Numbered from the stretch's first letter, positions 26,566-39,510 are shown. The stretch: DNA of 64,000 nucleotides from Oceanirhabdus sp942490885 (GCA_942490885.1 CALNYT010000002.1:4712001-4776000); one strand, 5' to 3'. A program made the numbers and translations. Notes: generated by a model from the sequence alone, not told the origin.

Positions 26566-27810
26566 TTATTTTTTTGCCATGAATTCTTCTATTTCCTCTA
26601 CTTCTTTTATTACATCTTTACAAAGATTCACGCATCCATCTTTAGTTACTAATAAATCATCCTCTATTCTGATTCCAATACACTCTTCCTCAATATAAAG
26701 TCCAGGCTCATTTGTAATTACCATTCCCTCTTCAAGAGCTACACTTCTACTTCCTACATCATGAGTATCTAATCCCATATAGTGCCCAAATGTATGGAAA
26801 AAATATTTCCCAATTTCTTCTTCACTTTCTATTAATCCTAATTTTATACATTCCTCAGCTAGTACCTTCTTACAGATTTCGTTTAGTTCCATAAATGGCA
26901 CTCCCGGTTTAACCGCCTGTTCTACAGCCTTCTGAGCCTTTAATACCGCATTATATACATCTTTTTGTCTATCAGTGAATTTTCCATTTACAGGGAATGT
27001 CCTACTTATATCCGCACTGTAATACCCATATTGTGCTCCAAGATCAAATAAAATCAAATCTCCATCTTTTATCTCACCATTATTCTTATCATAATGCAAT
27101 ATAGTTGCATTTTTACCTGCAGCAGCAATAGTTTTGAATGCCTTATCTTTTATTCCATTTTTAGTTAATTGAAAATCAAAATACGCCTCAAGTTCATACT
27201 CCTTCATACTTGGTCGAGCATTCTTCATCATAAGCTCTATACCATCTTGTGTAATTTTAATAGCTTTCTTAATATTCTTTATTTCATCCTCATTTTTTAT
27301 TACCCTTAGTGATGAAATTTGTTTGTATACATTTTTTATCATTATATGTGGATATTTTTCTTTCATATCTTTTGCTAAGCTTTGCTGTATGTTTAAAGAC
27401 GTATTTATACTCTGTCTTTCTAAATCAAAGTATATCTGTTCTATAGGCATTCTACTCATTACCCCACTTAGATATCCTTCAAATTCATCTATATGTTTTA
27501 TAGTTTTAATTCCTGATTTTTCAGTAGCTTCTTCTTCAGTTATTGTTGCTCCTACCCATTTTGCCATTATTGGATCAAATCTCTCGATAAATAAAGTCTC
27601 ACTTATTTGCCCATTAACCTTTGCAATTGTAAAGATGATTTTTTCTTCATCAACTCCAGTTAAATAATAGAAATTTCTATTTGGAGTAAATGCATATCGC
27701 TCATCTGCAGTTTTAAATGGCGCTGTTCCGGCAAACATAACTAATAAAGAATTATCCTCGATAAGTTCAGAAAGTTTATTTCTGTTATTTATAAAAAAGT
27801 TCTGTTCCAT
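26566..27810 (-). CDS. Xaa-Pro aminopeptidase (M24B family)
   Basis: Metalloaminopeptidase that removes residues preceding proline. 414 residues: N-terminal AMP_N domain (about 1-130) and a pita-bread catalytic domain. The metal ligands appear as DLGAQYGYYSADISRTF (two Asp), HTFGHYMGLDTHD (His), NEPGLYIEEE (Glu) and GIRIEDDLLV (Glu). It starts at an ATG with AGGAGG upstream and is divergent from the response regulator. Confidence 0.93.
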   Translation of the reverse strand: MEQNFFINNRNKLSELIEDNSLLVMFAGTAPFKTADERYAFTPNRNFYYLTGVDEEKIIFTIAKVNGQISETLFIERFDPIMAKWVGATITEEEATEKSGIKTIKHIDEFEGYLSGVMSRMPIEQIYFDLERQSINTSLNIQQSLAKDMKEKYPHIMIKNVYKQISSLRVIKNEDEIKNIKKAIKITQDGIELMMKNARPSMKEYELEAYFDFQLTKNGIKDKAFKTIAAAGKNATILHYDKNNGEIKDGDLILFDLGAQYGYYSADISRTFPVNGKFTDRQKDVYNAVLKAQKAVEQAVKPGVPFMELNEICKKVLAEECIKLGLIESEEEIGKYFFHTFGHYMGLDTHDVGSRSVALEEGMVITNEPGLYIEEECIGIRIEDDLLVTKDGCVNLCKDVIKEVEEIEEFMAKK

Positions 27811-27894
27811 GTTTATTCCTCCTAATAGGTTTATATCTTCATTTTTATATAATTATAACATATAAAAATCTATTCAGAAACAGAAAGTTTTGAG

Positions 27895-27929
27895 TTGCGA
27901 AATATATTGCCATCATCTTTTGTTCGCAA
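27895..27929. promoter_or_regulatory. Inverted repeat in the divergent pepP-like/response regulator gap
   Basis: TTGCGAA (27895-27901) and TTCGCAA (27923-27929) form perfect 7-bp arms centred between the two divergent genes, just ahead of the response regulator start at 27978. It could be an operator, possibly for the regulator itself. This is an inference from position and symmetry only. Confidence 0.4.
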
Positions 27930-27977
27930 TACTGAAACATTTCTATGTTAAAATATAAAATAAGAGAGGTGTATATT

Positions 27978-28667
27978 ATGTCTAATACAATATTGATAGT
28001 GGAAGATGAATTCAAAATGAGAAAATTAATTAAAGATTATTTCAAGAAAGAAAATTATATAATACTAGAAGCTGGAGATGGTCCTACTGCCATAAAAGAA
28101 TTTAAAGATAATCCTAATATCGATATTATAATACTAGATATTATGATTCCTGAACTTGATGGTTACACCGTATGCGAAGAAATACGGGAAGTATCTAATG
28201 TTCCTATAATAATGTTAACCGCAAAAGGAGAAGAGGAGGATAAACTCCTTGGCTTTGAACTTGGAGCTGATGAATACGTAACTAAACCTTTTAGTCCTAA
28301 AGTTCTTGTAGCCAGAGTTAAAGCACTACTTAAACGAACCTCTATTAATATACAACCATCTAAAAATAATGTAATTACTATTGGTGACTTAATAATTAAT
28401 ATTCAGGAAAAATCAGCACGTATTGGTAACTGCACTCTTCAATTATCACCAAAAGAATATGATCTTTTAGAGTATATGAGCAATAATCCTAATATGGTTT
28501 TATCAAGAGATTCTCTATTGGATAATGTATGGGGTTATGATTATTTTGGAGATGCCAGAACAGTAGATACCCATATTAAACGCTTAAGAGAAAAACTTGC
28601 TGTGATGTCATACATAGTAAAAACAGTAAGAGGAAAAGGATATATGATTAAGATTGGAGATGAATAA
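27978..28667 (+). CDS. OmpR/PhoB-family response regulator
   Basis: 229 residues from the ATG at 27978; GAGAGGTG is upstream, and the in-frame extension starting at 27945 lacks a ribosome binding site. The receiver domain has the acidic pocket VEDE, the phospho-acceptor Asp in DIIILDIMIPELDG, the Thr in IIMLTAKGEEED, and the Lys in YVTKPF. The C-terminal winged helix contains LSPKEYDLLEYMSNNPN and RTVDTHIKRLREKL. It is cotranscribed with the kinase 3 bp downstream. Confidence 0.96.
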   Translation: MSNTILIVEDEFKMRKLIKDYFKKENYIILEAGDGPTAIKEFKDNPNIDIIILDIMIPELDGYTVCEEIREVSNVPIIMLTAKGEEEDKLLGFELGADEYVTKPFSPKVLVARVKALLKRTSINIQPSKNNVITIGDLIINIQEKSARIGNCTLQLSPKEYDLLEYMSNNPNMVLSRDSLLDNVWGYDYFGDARTVDTHIKRLREKLAVMSYIVKTVRGKGYMIKIGDE

Positions 28668-28670
28668 ATA

Positions 28671-30179
28671 ATGGGTAACAAAATAAGAAGTAGTATTACT
28701 ATCAAGGTTTTTCTTTTTACTATAATACCTATATTTTTATTAATACTTCTTCTAATAATATCTCAATATCTATTTTTTAATGATTTTTACATAAGCGAAA
28801 AGAGTAAAAATCTGAAATCTAACACCTTAGATTTAAAATACACAATCGATAATTATAATTTAACAAATAACTCATTTAAGTCCTATATTTATGAATTTGA
28901 AGAAAAGAATAATGCCAAGGTTGCAATTTTAAACAGTAATGGAGATATAAATTTCTCCGTTACTCCTTATGATAATAACATACTAAGAGAATATGATGCT
29001 ATTAACAAAGCAATTAAACATTGGTTGAATTCAGATAATTATTATAAAGTTCTTCTTTCAAAAGAAACCTTAACATACCAGTTTATGGATCCAATCTCAA
29101 AGAACTATTATTCAGTTATCGTTTCGCCACTTGAAACCTATAACCCAACAATACTCTTTGTTGTTTCAACTCTACAGCCTGTTGATGAAGCAAATAGTAT
29201 TCTTAAGCAATATTATTTATACTTCATTGTAGCTGCATTAATAATTCTTGTTATAGTATCTATAATATTATCGCGTATGTTGACTAGGCCACTTATTGCT
29301 CTTAATGAAACTGCAAAGAAAATGTCTCATTTAGAGTTCGATGTTAAATGTAATGTTACTACCAATGATGAACTAGGTAGTTTAGGTAATTCTCTGAACT
29401 TTATGTCAAAGAAACTTGATACTACATTAACTGACTTACATAAAGCTAACGAGCAACTCATAAGTGATATTGAGAAGGAACGTAAGCTGGAGAAAATGAG
29501 GAGAGAATTCATCGGAGATATTTCTCATGAACTTAAAACTCCTATAAGTCTTGTTCAAGGGTATGCAGAAGCATTAAAGGATGGTATTGTTGAAAAAGAT
29601 GATATTAGTTTCTATACTGATGTTATTATAGAAGAAACAAATACACTAAATTCTCTTGTTATTGATATGCTTAATCTTACTAAACTAGAAAATGATCCTT
29701 ATAGTATTAAGCTGCAAAGAGTAGATCTTTCAAATTTTTTAAAGATTATAACAAAGAAATATTCATTGATGATGCAAAACCATGATTTTATTACAAATAT
29801 TGATATAGATACTTCACCTTACTCAATATTCGATTCAAAGAAGATAGAAGAAGTTTTTAATAACTTTCTTACTAATGCAAAGAGATATACAAAATTTGGT
29901 GAAAAAATAATAGTGTCTTTAAAAGTCCTTAACGATGAAAATTTTATTATATCTGTAGAAAATCAAGGCGTTCAATTAAATGACAATGACTTAAATAATA
30001 TATGGGATAAATTTTATAGGGTTGATAAATCTAGAAATAAAGCCTCTGGTGGTAGTGGTCTTGGTCTCGCTATAACTAAAAGAATACTTGATTTACACAA
30101 AAGTACTTATGGAGTAGAGAATACATCAGACGGTGTGAAATTCTATTTCACCTTACCAATGTATCCAAAAAATAATTAA
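28671..30179 (+). CDS. Sensor histidine kinase
   Basis: 502 residues. Transmembrane helix 1 is at about residues 12-34, an extracellular sensor region of about 150 residues follows, and helix 2 is at about 180-202. Then come a HAMP linker, the HisKA domain with the phosphorylated His in DISHELKTPISLVQGYAE, and a HATPase domain (N-box NNFLTNAKRYTK, G-box GGSGLGLAITKRI). The signal is unknown; the extracellular part is not a recognised domain. GGAGATG inside the end of the regulator gene serves as the ribosome binding site. Confidence 0.95.
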   Translation: MGNKIRSSITIKVFLFTIIPIFLLILLLIISQYLFFNDFYISEKSKNLKSNTLDLKYTIDNYNLTNNSFKSYIYEFEEKNNAKVAILNSNGDINFSVTPYDNNILREYDAINKAIKHWLNSDNYYKVLLSKETLTYQFMDPISKNYYSVIVSPLETYNPTILFVVSTLQPVDEANSILKQYYLYFIVAALIILVIVSIILSRMLTRPLIALNETAKKMSHLEFDVKCNVTTNDELGSLGNSLNFMSKKLDTTLTDLHKANEQLISDIEKERKLEKMRREFIGDISHELKTPISLVQGYAEALKDGIVEKDDISFYTDVIIEETNTLNSLVIDMLNLTKLENDPYSIKLQRVDLSNFLKIITKKYSLMMQNHDFITNIDIDTSPYSIFDSKKIEEVFNNFLTNAKRYTKFGEKIIVSLKVLNDENFIISVENQGVQLNDNDLNNIWDKFYRVDKSRNKASGGSGLGLAITKRILDLHKSTYGVENTSDGVKFYFTLPMYPKNN

Positions 30180-30194
30180 CAAAGAAAAAAGAAT

Positions 30195-30256
30195 AAAGAA
30201 CAGATTGTTATTTAAAGACTTTCAGCTTTGCTGAAAGTTATCATTATTTGTTCTTT
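30195..30256. terminator. Bidirectional terminator between convergent genes
   Basis: AAAGAACA (30195-30202) pairs with TGTTCTTT (30249-30256), with an inner ACTTTCAGC/GCTGAAAGT hairpin. T-rich tracts follow on both strands, serving the kinase gene (plus) and the phosphatase gene (minus). Confidence 0.8.
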
Positions 30257-30311
30257 GTTCTTTATCATTTTTTCTTTTATGGATAAACTTACGAAGTGGT
30301 TTATCCATATA

Positions 30312-30947
30312 TTAATAATGAGGATTTTTTATATATTCTTCTTTATGGTGAGAAGCATCAGCATGAACTTCTATGACCATATTCGTCCCATCGTGATCAA
30401 TTATAGTTAAACTTGTTTGTTTTATAAAAGGTTCATCCCAAATATTTTCTAATTCTTTTCCTTCAAGTTTAAGCAACATCCCCTTTAATGCAACAGTATG
30501 AGTCACAACTAAGATATTATCGTCTTTATGCTCTTTTATAATATTTCGTAAAAAATTCTCAGTTCTATTTATAACATCTTCGAATGTTTCACCGGAATTA
30601 TTTATATACTTACTAGGGGTTGTCCAATATATTTCAACCATTTCTCCATATTTTTCTCTTAACTGCTGTTGATTACAGCCTTGCCAATCTCCAAGTCCAA
30701 TCTCTCTTAAATCATCACTCTTCTTTATTTCTAGACCCCAATCTCTATTAAGTATCTTTGCTGTTTCAAAAGCTCTTCCAGAAGTACTTGAGTATATATA
30801 GTCTATCTTTTCTTTTCTTAATCTTTCATATAACCACTCTGCTTGTTTTACTCCATTTTCAGTCAAAGGTGAGTCATCCCATCCTTGTAGTCGACCTTCA
30901 GTATTCCATATAGTTTCCCCATGTCTGGTTAAAAAAACTTTACCCAT
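30312..30947 (-). CDS. Histidine phosphatase family protein (phosphoglycerate mutase-like)
   Basis: 211 residues. The catalytic RHGETIWNTEGRLQGW is at the N-terminus and the second catalytic His is in ILVVTHTVALKGML. The length and sequence fit the GpmB/PhoE/CobC group of small phosphatases rather than the glycolytic dPGM. The substrate cannot be assigned. AGGAGGAGAGCAG precedes the ATG. It appears monocistronic. The gap to the next gene (30948-31113) has no clear feature. Confidence 0.88.
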   Translation of the reverse strand: MGKVFLTRHGETIWNTEGRLQGWDDSPLTENGVKQAEWLYERLRKEKIDYIYSSTSGRAFETAKILNRDWGLEIKKSDDLREIGLGDWQGCNQQQLREKYGEMVEIYWTTPSKYINNSGETFEDVINRTENFLRNIIKEHKDDNILVVTHTVALKGMLLKLEGKELENIWDEPFIKQTSLTIIDHDGTNMVIEVHADASHHKEEYIKNPHY

Positions 30948-31113
30948 CTGCTCTCCTCCTATGCTTATAACACTGTTTAAAATCTAATATTAATTTTAGC
31001 ATACTCTCAGTTCAAATGCATCTTATGCCAGCTTATATATACTCAATGTCTATAAAGAATAAAAAATAATACCTAAAATGAATATATCGCTTTAGGTACT
31101 TACTAAATTATTA

Positions 31114-31356
31114 CTATTCTATTAATTTTTCCTCTTTTATCTCATTATTTCTTCTCAATTGAAGTTCAACATCTATAGTCGGTGTTATCCATGCTTCAAA
31201 ATCTGGTGGCGAATCAATATAATTATCCAAATTTTCTCCTATATTTCTTACTACCATCCCATCTGAACCATATGATTGGGATAATAATTTTAAATCATAA
31301 TAATCGGGTTTTTTTTTCTTTCTATCCTTTTTTTGCTTTGATTGAGTATTTTCCAT
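31114..31356 (-). CDS. Unrecognised small basic protein
   Basis: 80 residues from the ATG at 31356, which has GAAGGAGGAGAG directly upstream. The N-terminus is highly basic (QKKDRKKKKPDYYDLK); the rest is mixed (GSDGMVVRNIGENLDNYID, then an acidic tail). No signal peptide or membrane helix. It overlaps the preceding small gene by 35 nt in another frame, so the two are probably translationally coupled. I do not recognise a family. Confidence 0.6.
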   Translation of the reverse strand: MENTQSKQKKDRKKKKPDYYDLKLLSQSYGSDGMVVRNIGENLDNYIDSPPDFEAWITPTIDVELQLRRNNEIKEEKLIE

Positions 31357-31555
31357 CTTTCTCTCCTCCTTCGTTAATAATATGGAACTGTTCATTTTTT
31401 AGTATATTACATATTATATCCACTTCTTTTTGGGGATTGTTTTCAATATTAACAGTGATATTGTCTTGATAGTCTAGAATGGACACATAATCCTGTATTA
31501 CAGAGTAATCTCCCAAAGATATCTTATCATTAATATACAATTCATAATTAGGCAT
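31322..31555 (-). CDS. Unrecognised small acidic protein
   Basis: 77 residues from the ATG at 31555 (MPNYELYINDKISLGDYSV), with AAAGGACG upstream; a longer in-frame start at 31657 lacks a ribosome binding site and would sit in the terminator of the EF-G-like gene. The protein looks like a short alpha/beta fold with regular hydrophobic spacing. It overlaps the next small gene. No known family recognised. Confidence 0.55.
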   Translation of the reverse strand: MPNYELYINDKISLGDYSVIQDYVSILDYQDNITVNIENNPQKEVDIICNILKNEQFHIINEGGEKDGKYSIKAKKG

Positions 31556-31638
31556 CTTAGTCGTCCTTTCAAGTGCTATAATCTTGTTATAAATATCATA
31601 TGTATAATATAAACAAACTATTCTAAAAAGGTATATAC

Positions 31639-31673
31639 CAAAAATCGGTAGTATCATATATGATACTACCGAT
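31639..31673 (-). terminator. Terminator after the EF-G-like gene
   Basis: A perfect 15-bp palindromic stem (31644-31673, arm ATCGGTAGTATCATA) followed on the minus strand by TTTTTGG. It lies 8 bp past the stop codon. Confidence 0.88.
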
Positions 31674-31680
31674 CAATTAA

Positions 31681-33765
31681 TTATTTACCCTCTTCATCAT
31701 TAGAAGCGGCTATTATTTTATCAACTTCTTCTCTAGGAACCTCTTCATATCTTGCAAAATTCATTTCAAAATTACCTCTAGCACCAGTCATAGATCTTAA
31801 CTCGGTAGCATATTCGAACATTTCTGAACGAGGAACCTCACCAATAATTTTCTGTGATCCATCAACTGGTTCCATGCCTAATATTCTTCCTCTTTTTCTA
31901 TTTAAATCTGAGATAATATCTCCTGTGTAATCATCAGGTGCACTAATCTCAACATGCATTATAGGTTCTAATAAAATTGGTTGCGCGTCTTTAATACCTT
32001 TTTTGTATGCTATGGATGCAGCCATCTTAAATGCCATTTCAGAAGAATCAACAGGATGATAAGAACCATCGTGTAAAGTTGCTTTTAATCTAATTACAGG
32101 ATATCCAGCAAGAACCCCTTTCTTAATACAGTCCTTTAAGCCTTTTTCAACAGCAGGTATATATCCTCTTGGAACAACCCCACCAACTACCTTATCTTCA
32201 AATAACAATTCATCTTCCCCATCAGTTCTAGGTTCAAATAAAATCTTAACATCTCCATATTGGCCATGACCACCCGATTGCTTTTTATGTTTTCCTTGAA
32301 CGTCCGCACTCTTTTTAATTGTTTCTCTATATGCAATTCTAGGAGTTTTTAATATAACATCAACTCCAAATTTATTCTTCAATTTGCTTGCAATAACATC
32401 TAGATGCGTAACACCTAATCCATGTATTACGGTTTCAGCATTTTCAGAATCTCTTTCTACAATTAATGTAGGATCTTCTTCCATTAACTTATGAAGACCT
32501 CCTGCAATTTTATCCTCATCGCCCTTTCCTTTAGGAAGTACGGCTTTATCATATACTGGTTTTGGAAAGTCCATCTCTCTATATTGAACAAAAGAGCCTT
32601 TTTCGCATAAAGTATCACCTGTATTAGTATACTGTAATTTTGCAACAGCTCCAATATCACCAGAATACACCGTCTTAGTATTATACTGTTCTTTACCTTT
32701 TATGAAATATAAGGTTCCTAATTTTTCTTCCTTATCTTTATTAGGATTATATACTACTGTGTCAGCCGTAGCTTCTCCTGTGATAACTCTAAACATTGAT
32801 AATTTACCTACAAATGGGTCAGCTATTGTTTTGAATACAACTGCTGAAAAAGGCATATCGTGATTAATTTTCATTTGAAGATATTCGCCAGTTTCAGTAT
32901 TCTTAGCTCTATAAAGATTTGTATCTTTTGGCGTTGGGAAACACTCTACTATATCTTCTAATAAAGTATGAATTCCAATACATTTTGTAGCTGAACCACA
33001 CATTACTGGTACTATTTCTCCTTTTGATGCCCCATTTATCAACCCATTATAAATTTCTTCATCATTAAGTTCACCTTCATCAAAATACTTATCTAATAAG
33101 GTTTCATCCGTCTCTGCAACAGCTTCCATAATCATTCGCTTACACTCATCAACTTTATCCATAAGTTCTTCTGGAATATCCGTTATTTCCATTTCATGTG
33201 TTTTAGGATTATATATTCTAGCGTTTCTTGATATAACATTAATGATTCCTCTAAAATTATCTTCACTACCAATAGGGTATTGTATCGGTACAACAGAAAT
33301 ACCAAATTTTGATTTTAATTGAAGCAATACTTTTTCAAAATTACTATTTTCTCTATCTAATTTGTTTATAAAGAATGCTCTTGGTAACCCATGATTAATA
33401 GAATACTTCCATGCCTTCTCTGTTCCTACTTCAATTCCTGATTTACCACAAACAGTAATCATTGCTAAATCAACAGCCTTCAATCCCTGTACCATCTCTC
33501 CTACGAAATCAAAATATCCTGGGATATCTACAAGATTTATTTTAATATCATCCCACTCACATAATGCCACTGAAGTTGAAATAGAGTTACCTCTTCTTTT
33601 TTCTTCAGGATCAAAGTCACTTAATGTATTTCCTTCTTCTACACTCCCTATTCTGTCTATTGCCTTAGTATAATATAAAAGAGCTTCTGTCAATGTAGTT
33701 TTTCCACTACCTCCATGACCTATTATTCCAACGTTTCTCAAGTTACTAGTTTTATATACTTTCAT
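31681..33765 (-). CDS. EF-G-like translational GTPase (EF-G paralogue)
   Basis: 694 residues with the five-domain EF-G layout. The P-loop is GHGGSGKTT, not the GHIDAGKTT of true EF-G. The G2 region is RRGNSIS, G3 is DIPGYFDF, and G4 is NKLD. The switch-II catalytic His (DTPGH) is replaced by Tyr, as in the EF-G-like subgroup often found beside the canonical fusA in Firmicutes. Its precise role is unknown. GGGGGG precedes the ATG. A canonical fusA would be expected outside the window. Confidence 0.88.
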   Translation of the reverse strand: MKVYKTSNLRNVGIIGHGGSGKTTLTEALLYYTKAIDRIGSVEEGNTLSDFDPEEKRRGNSISTSVALCEWDDIKINLVDIPGYFDFVGEMVQGLKAVDLAMITVCGKSGIEVGTEKAWKYSINHGLPRAFFINKLDRENSNFEKVLLQLKSKFGISVVPIQYPIGSEDNFRGIINVISRNARIYNPKTHEMEITDIPEELMDKVDECKRMIMEAVAETDETLLDKYFDEGELNDEEIYNGLINGASKGEIVPVMCGSATKCIGIHTLLEDIVECFPTPKDTNLYRAKNTETGEYLQMKINHDMPFSAVVFKTIADPFVGKLSMFRVITGEATADTVVYNPNKDKEEKLGTLYFIKGKEQYNTKTVYSGDIGAVAKLQYTNTGDTLCEKGSFVQYREMDFPKPVYDKAVLPKGKGDEDKIAGGLHKLMEEDPTLIVERDSENAETVIHGLGVTHLDVIASKLKNKFGVDVILKTPRIAYRETIKKSADVQGKHKKQSGGHGQYGDVKILFEPRTDGEDELLFEDKVVGGVVPRGYIPAVEKGLKDCIKKGVLAGYPVIRLKATLHDGSYHPVDSSEMAFKMAASIAYKKGIKDAQPILLEPIMHVEISAPDDYTGDIISDLNRKRGRILGMEPVDGSQKIIGEVPRSEMFEYATELRSMTGARGNFEMNFARYEEVPREEVDKIIAASNDEEGK

Positions 33766-33973
33766 ACGCGAATACCCCCCTGTATACTTAGCCTTAAATA
33801 ACTTATTCTATACTGCATTAAAAAATCCTTTAAATATTCAGAATTTTTTAAATAGTCAAAGAATTTAGTGCTATAACTTAGATTTAATTACAATATTAAT
33901 ATTATTATCTATAATATAATGTTTATTCATAAATTTAGAAAATATAAAGAATTTTTTCTATGTCCAAGTGGTT

Positions 33974-34023
33974 TTTTCCACAATCGCTATAACTTATCAA
34001 CAATATAGCTGAACTTTTCAACA
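33974..34023 (+). other. Three phased DnaA-box-like nonamers
   Basis: TTTTCCACA (33974-33982) fits the TTWTNCACA consensus; TTATCAACA (33994-34002) and TTTTCAACA (34015-34023) each differ at one position. They are in the same orientation at 20-21 bp intervals, about two helical turns. The rest of 33766-34070 is AT-rich with no gene. Confidence 0.4.
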
Positions 34024-34075
34024 GGGTATTGAATAACTTTACATGAAACGAAATAAAAAAGCTTTTAAAAGAAGT

Positions 34076-34205
34076 TGAGAACGTAAGATGTTTTTGCGCA
34101 AGCAAAAACTAAGCATTTTATCGTTCTTTAGAACAAGAACTTTTTATTCATTTTCGTTTTTTTATTCTTTAGGAAACTTTTCAATTTCCTAAAGAATAAA
34201 AAAAA
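34076..34205 (+). repeat. Structured interspersed repeat, copy A
   Basis: Contains GAACGTAAGATG, a perfect 8-bp hairpin GTTTTTGC-GCAA-GCAAAAAC (34090-34109), then CATTTTATCGTTC. Its flanks pair around the hairpin. The 3' part carries a perfect 21-bp stem (34156-34176 with 34185-34205). Related copies are at 41851-41965 (plus) and 51632-51794 (minus). It lies between the EF-G-like gene and the rrn terminator. Confidence 0.6.
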
Positions 34206-34226
34206 CAGCCTTATAAAAAGACTGTT
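34190..34226 (-). terminator. Terminator of the rrn operon
   Basis: AAACAGTCTT pairs with AAGGCTGTTT (34202-34226) and is followed on the minus strand by TTTTTATTC. It lies directly after the last tRNA; its T-tract is also one arm of the stem in repeat copy A. Confidence 0.8.
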
Positions 34227-34303
34227 TTGGTGGAGGTAAGGGGATTCGAACCCCTGACCCCCTGCGTGCAAGGCAGGTGCTCTCCCAACTGAGCTATACC
34301 CCC
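34227..34303 (-). tRNA. tRNA-Ala (anticodon TGC)
   Basis: Cloverleaf with encoded CCA. The anticodon loop is CTTGCAC. It is 77 nt long because the variable loop has one more G than the copy at 37689-37764, and the T-loop also differs slightly. Last gene of the rrn operon. Confidence 0.95.
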
Positions 34304-34323
34304 AAGTATTTATTTAAAAGAGT

Positions 34324-34349
34324 TACAGCCTTAAAGAAATAAGGCTGTA
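34324..34349 (-). other. Hairpin between the two distal rrn tRNAs
   Basis: TACAGCCTTA pairs with TAAGGCTGTA. On the minus strand it is followed by ACTCTTTTAAAT, a poor T-tract. It shares AGCCTTA with the final terminator and may be a leaky terminator or a processing signal. Confidence 0.5.
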
Positions 34350-34350
34350 A

Positions 34351-34427
34351 TGGTGGACCATCAGGGACTCGAACCCCGGACCTACCGGTTATGAGCCGGT
34401 TGCTCTAACCAGCTGAGCTAATGGTCC
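34351..34427 (-). tRNA. tRNA with anticodon CAT (elongator Met or lysidine-type Ile2)
   Basis: 77 nt with encoded CCA. It begins GGACCATTAGCTCAG and the anticodon loop is CTCATAA. The acceptor and D-arm resemble the Firmicute tRNA-Ile2 whose C34 is converted to lysidine by TilS, which is also encoded in this window, but CAT alone does not settle it. The elongator Met form is clearly present elsewhere (60927-61003). Confidence 0.9.
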
Positions 34428-34435
34428 TTATTAGA

Positions 34436-34551
34436 CCTGGCAACGTCTTACTCTCCCACACCGTCTCCAGTGCAGTACCATCAGCGCTGTGAAGCTTAAC
34501 AATCCTGTTCGGAATGGGAAGGTGTGTAACCTTCACGCCATAGTTACCAGA
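34436..34551 (-). rRNA. rrf: 5S ribosomal RNA
   Basis: About 116 nt. Conserved CCCATTCCGAACAGG and the terminal helix CTGGTAACTATGGC with the complementary GTTGCCAG end are seen. Ends are placed to within a few bases. Confidence 0.95.
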
Positions 34552-34594
34552 TATTTTTTAGAAGGAATGTTCCTTCAAAATTGCACAAAGTAAG

Positions 34595-37496
<2,902 letters not shown>

Positions 37497-37606
37497 TACA
37501 ATTACAAATTGCTTTATTCATTGAATAAATAGTTTTACCTATGCAGAAGTGTTTTCTTCTGCTTAAACTTATATTAATCTTACTTTGTGCAATTTTCAAA
37601 GAACAA

Positions 37607-37683
<77 letters not shown>

Positions 37684-37688
37684 ATATG

Positions 37689-37764
37689 TGGTGGAGGTAA
37701 GGGGAGTCGAACCCCTGACCCCCTGCGTGCAAGGCAGGTGCTCTCCCAACTGAGCTATACCCCC
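37689..37764 (-). tRNA. tRNA-Ala (anticodon TGC)
   Basis: 76 nt with encoded CCA, starting GGGGGTATAGCTCAG, anticodon loop CTTGCAC. Spacer tRNA next to 16S, 5 bp from tRNA-Ile. Confidence 0.97.
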
Positions 37765-37860
37765 ACATTTAAAGGATTTTTAAAATATTCCTTCAAAATT
37801 AAACAGAGTTCAGGACCTTATTTTCCGTTATGCAGAAATGTTTCATTCTGCGGTCTCCCT

Positions 37861-39375
<1,515 letters not shown>

Positions 39376-39510
39376 AAAGTTTTTTTCCCAAGCTAGTACT
39401 TGCTTGCTTTTGAAGAAATTAAATTTCTTCTACCTGTGTGTTTCTTTTATATCTCATGGAATTTAAGGCTTGCATTATACAAATAATACAATTTCCTTTA
39501 CTCTGTTTAA

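Noticed and set aside
30228..30410. Short plus-strand frame (60 codons) after the histidine kinase
   Set aside because: It overlaps the bidirectional terminator and the end of the phosphatase gene and has no ribosome binding site.
39474..39479. Perfect TATAAT close to 16S as a second rrn promoter
   Set aside because: No -35 element at 16-18 bp; the sequence there is AGTAAA, and the site would exclude the boxA-like element from the transcript.
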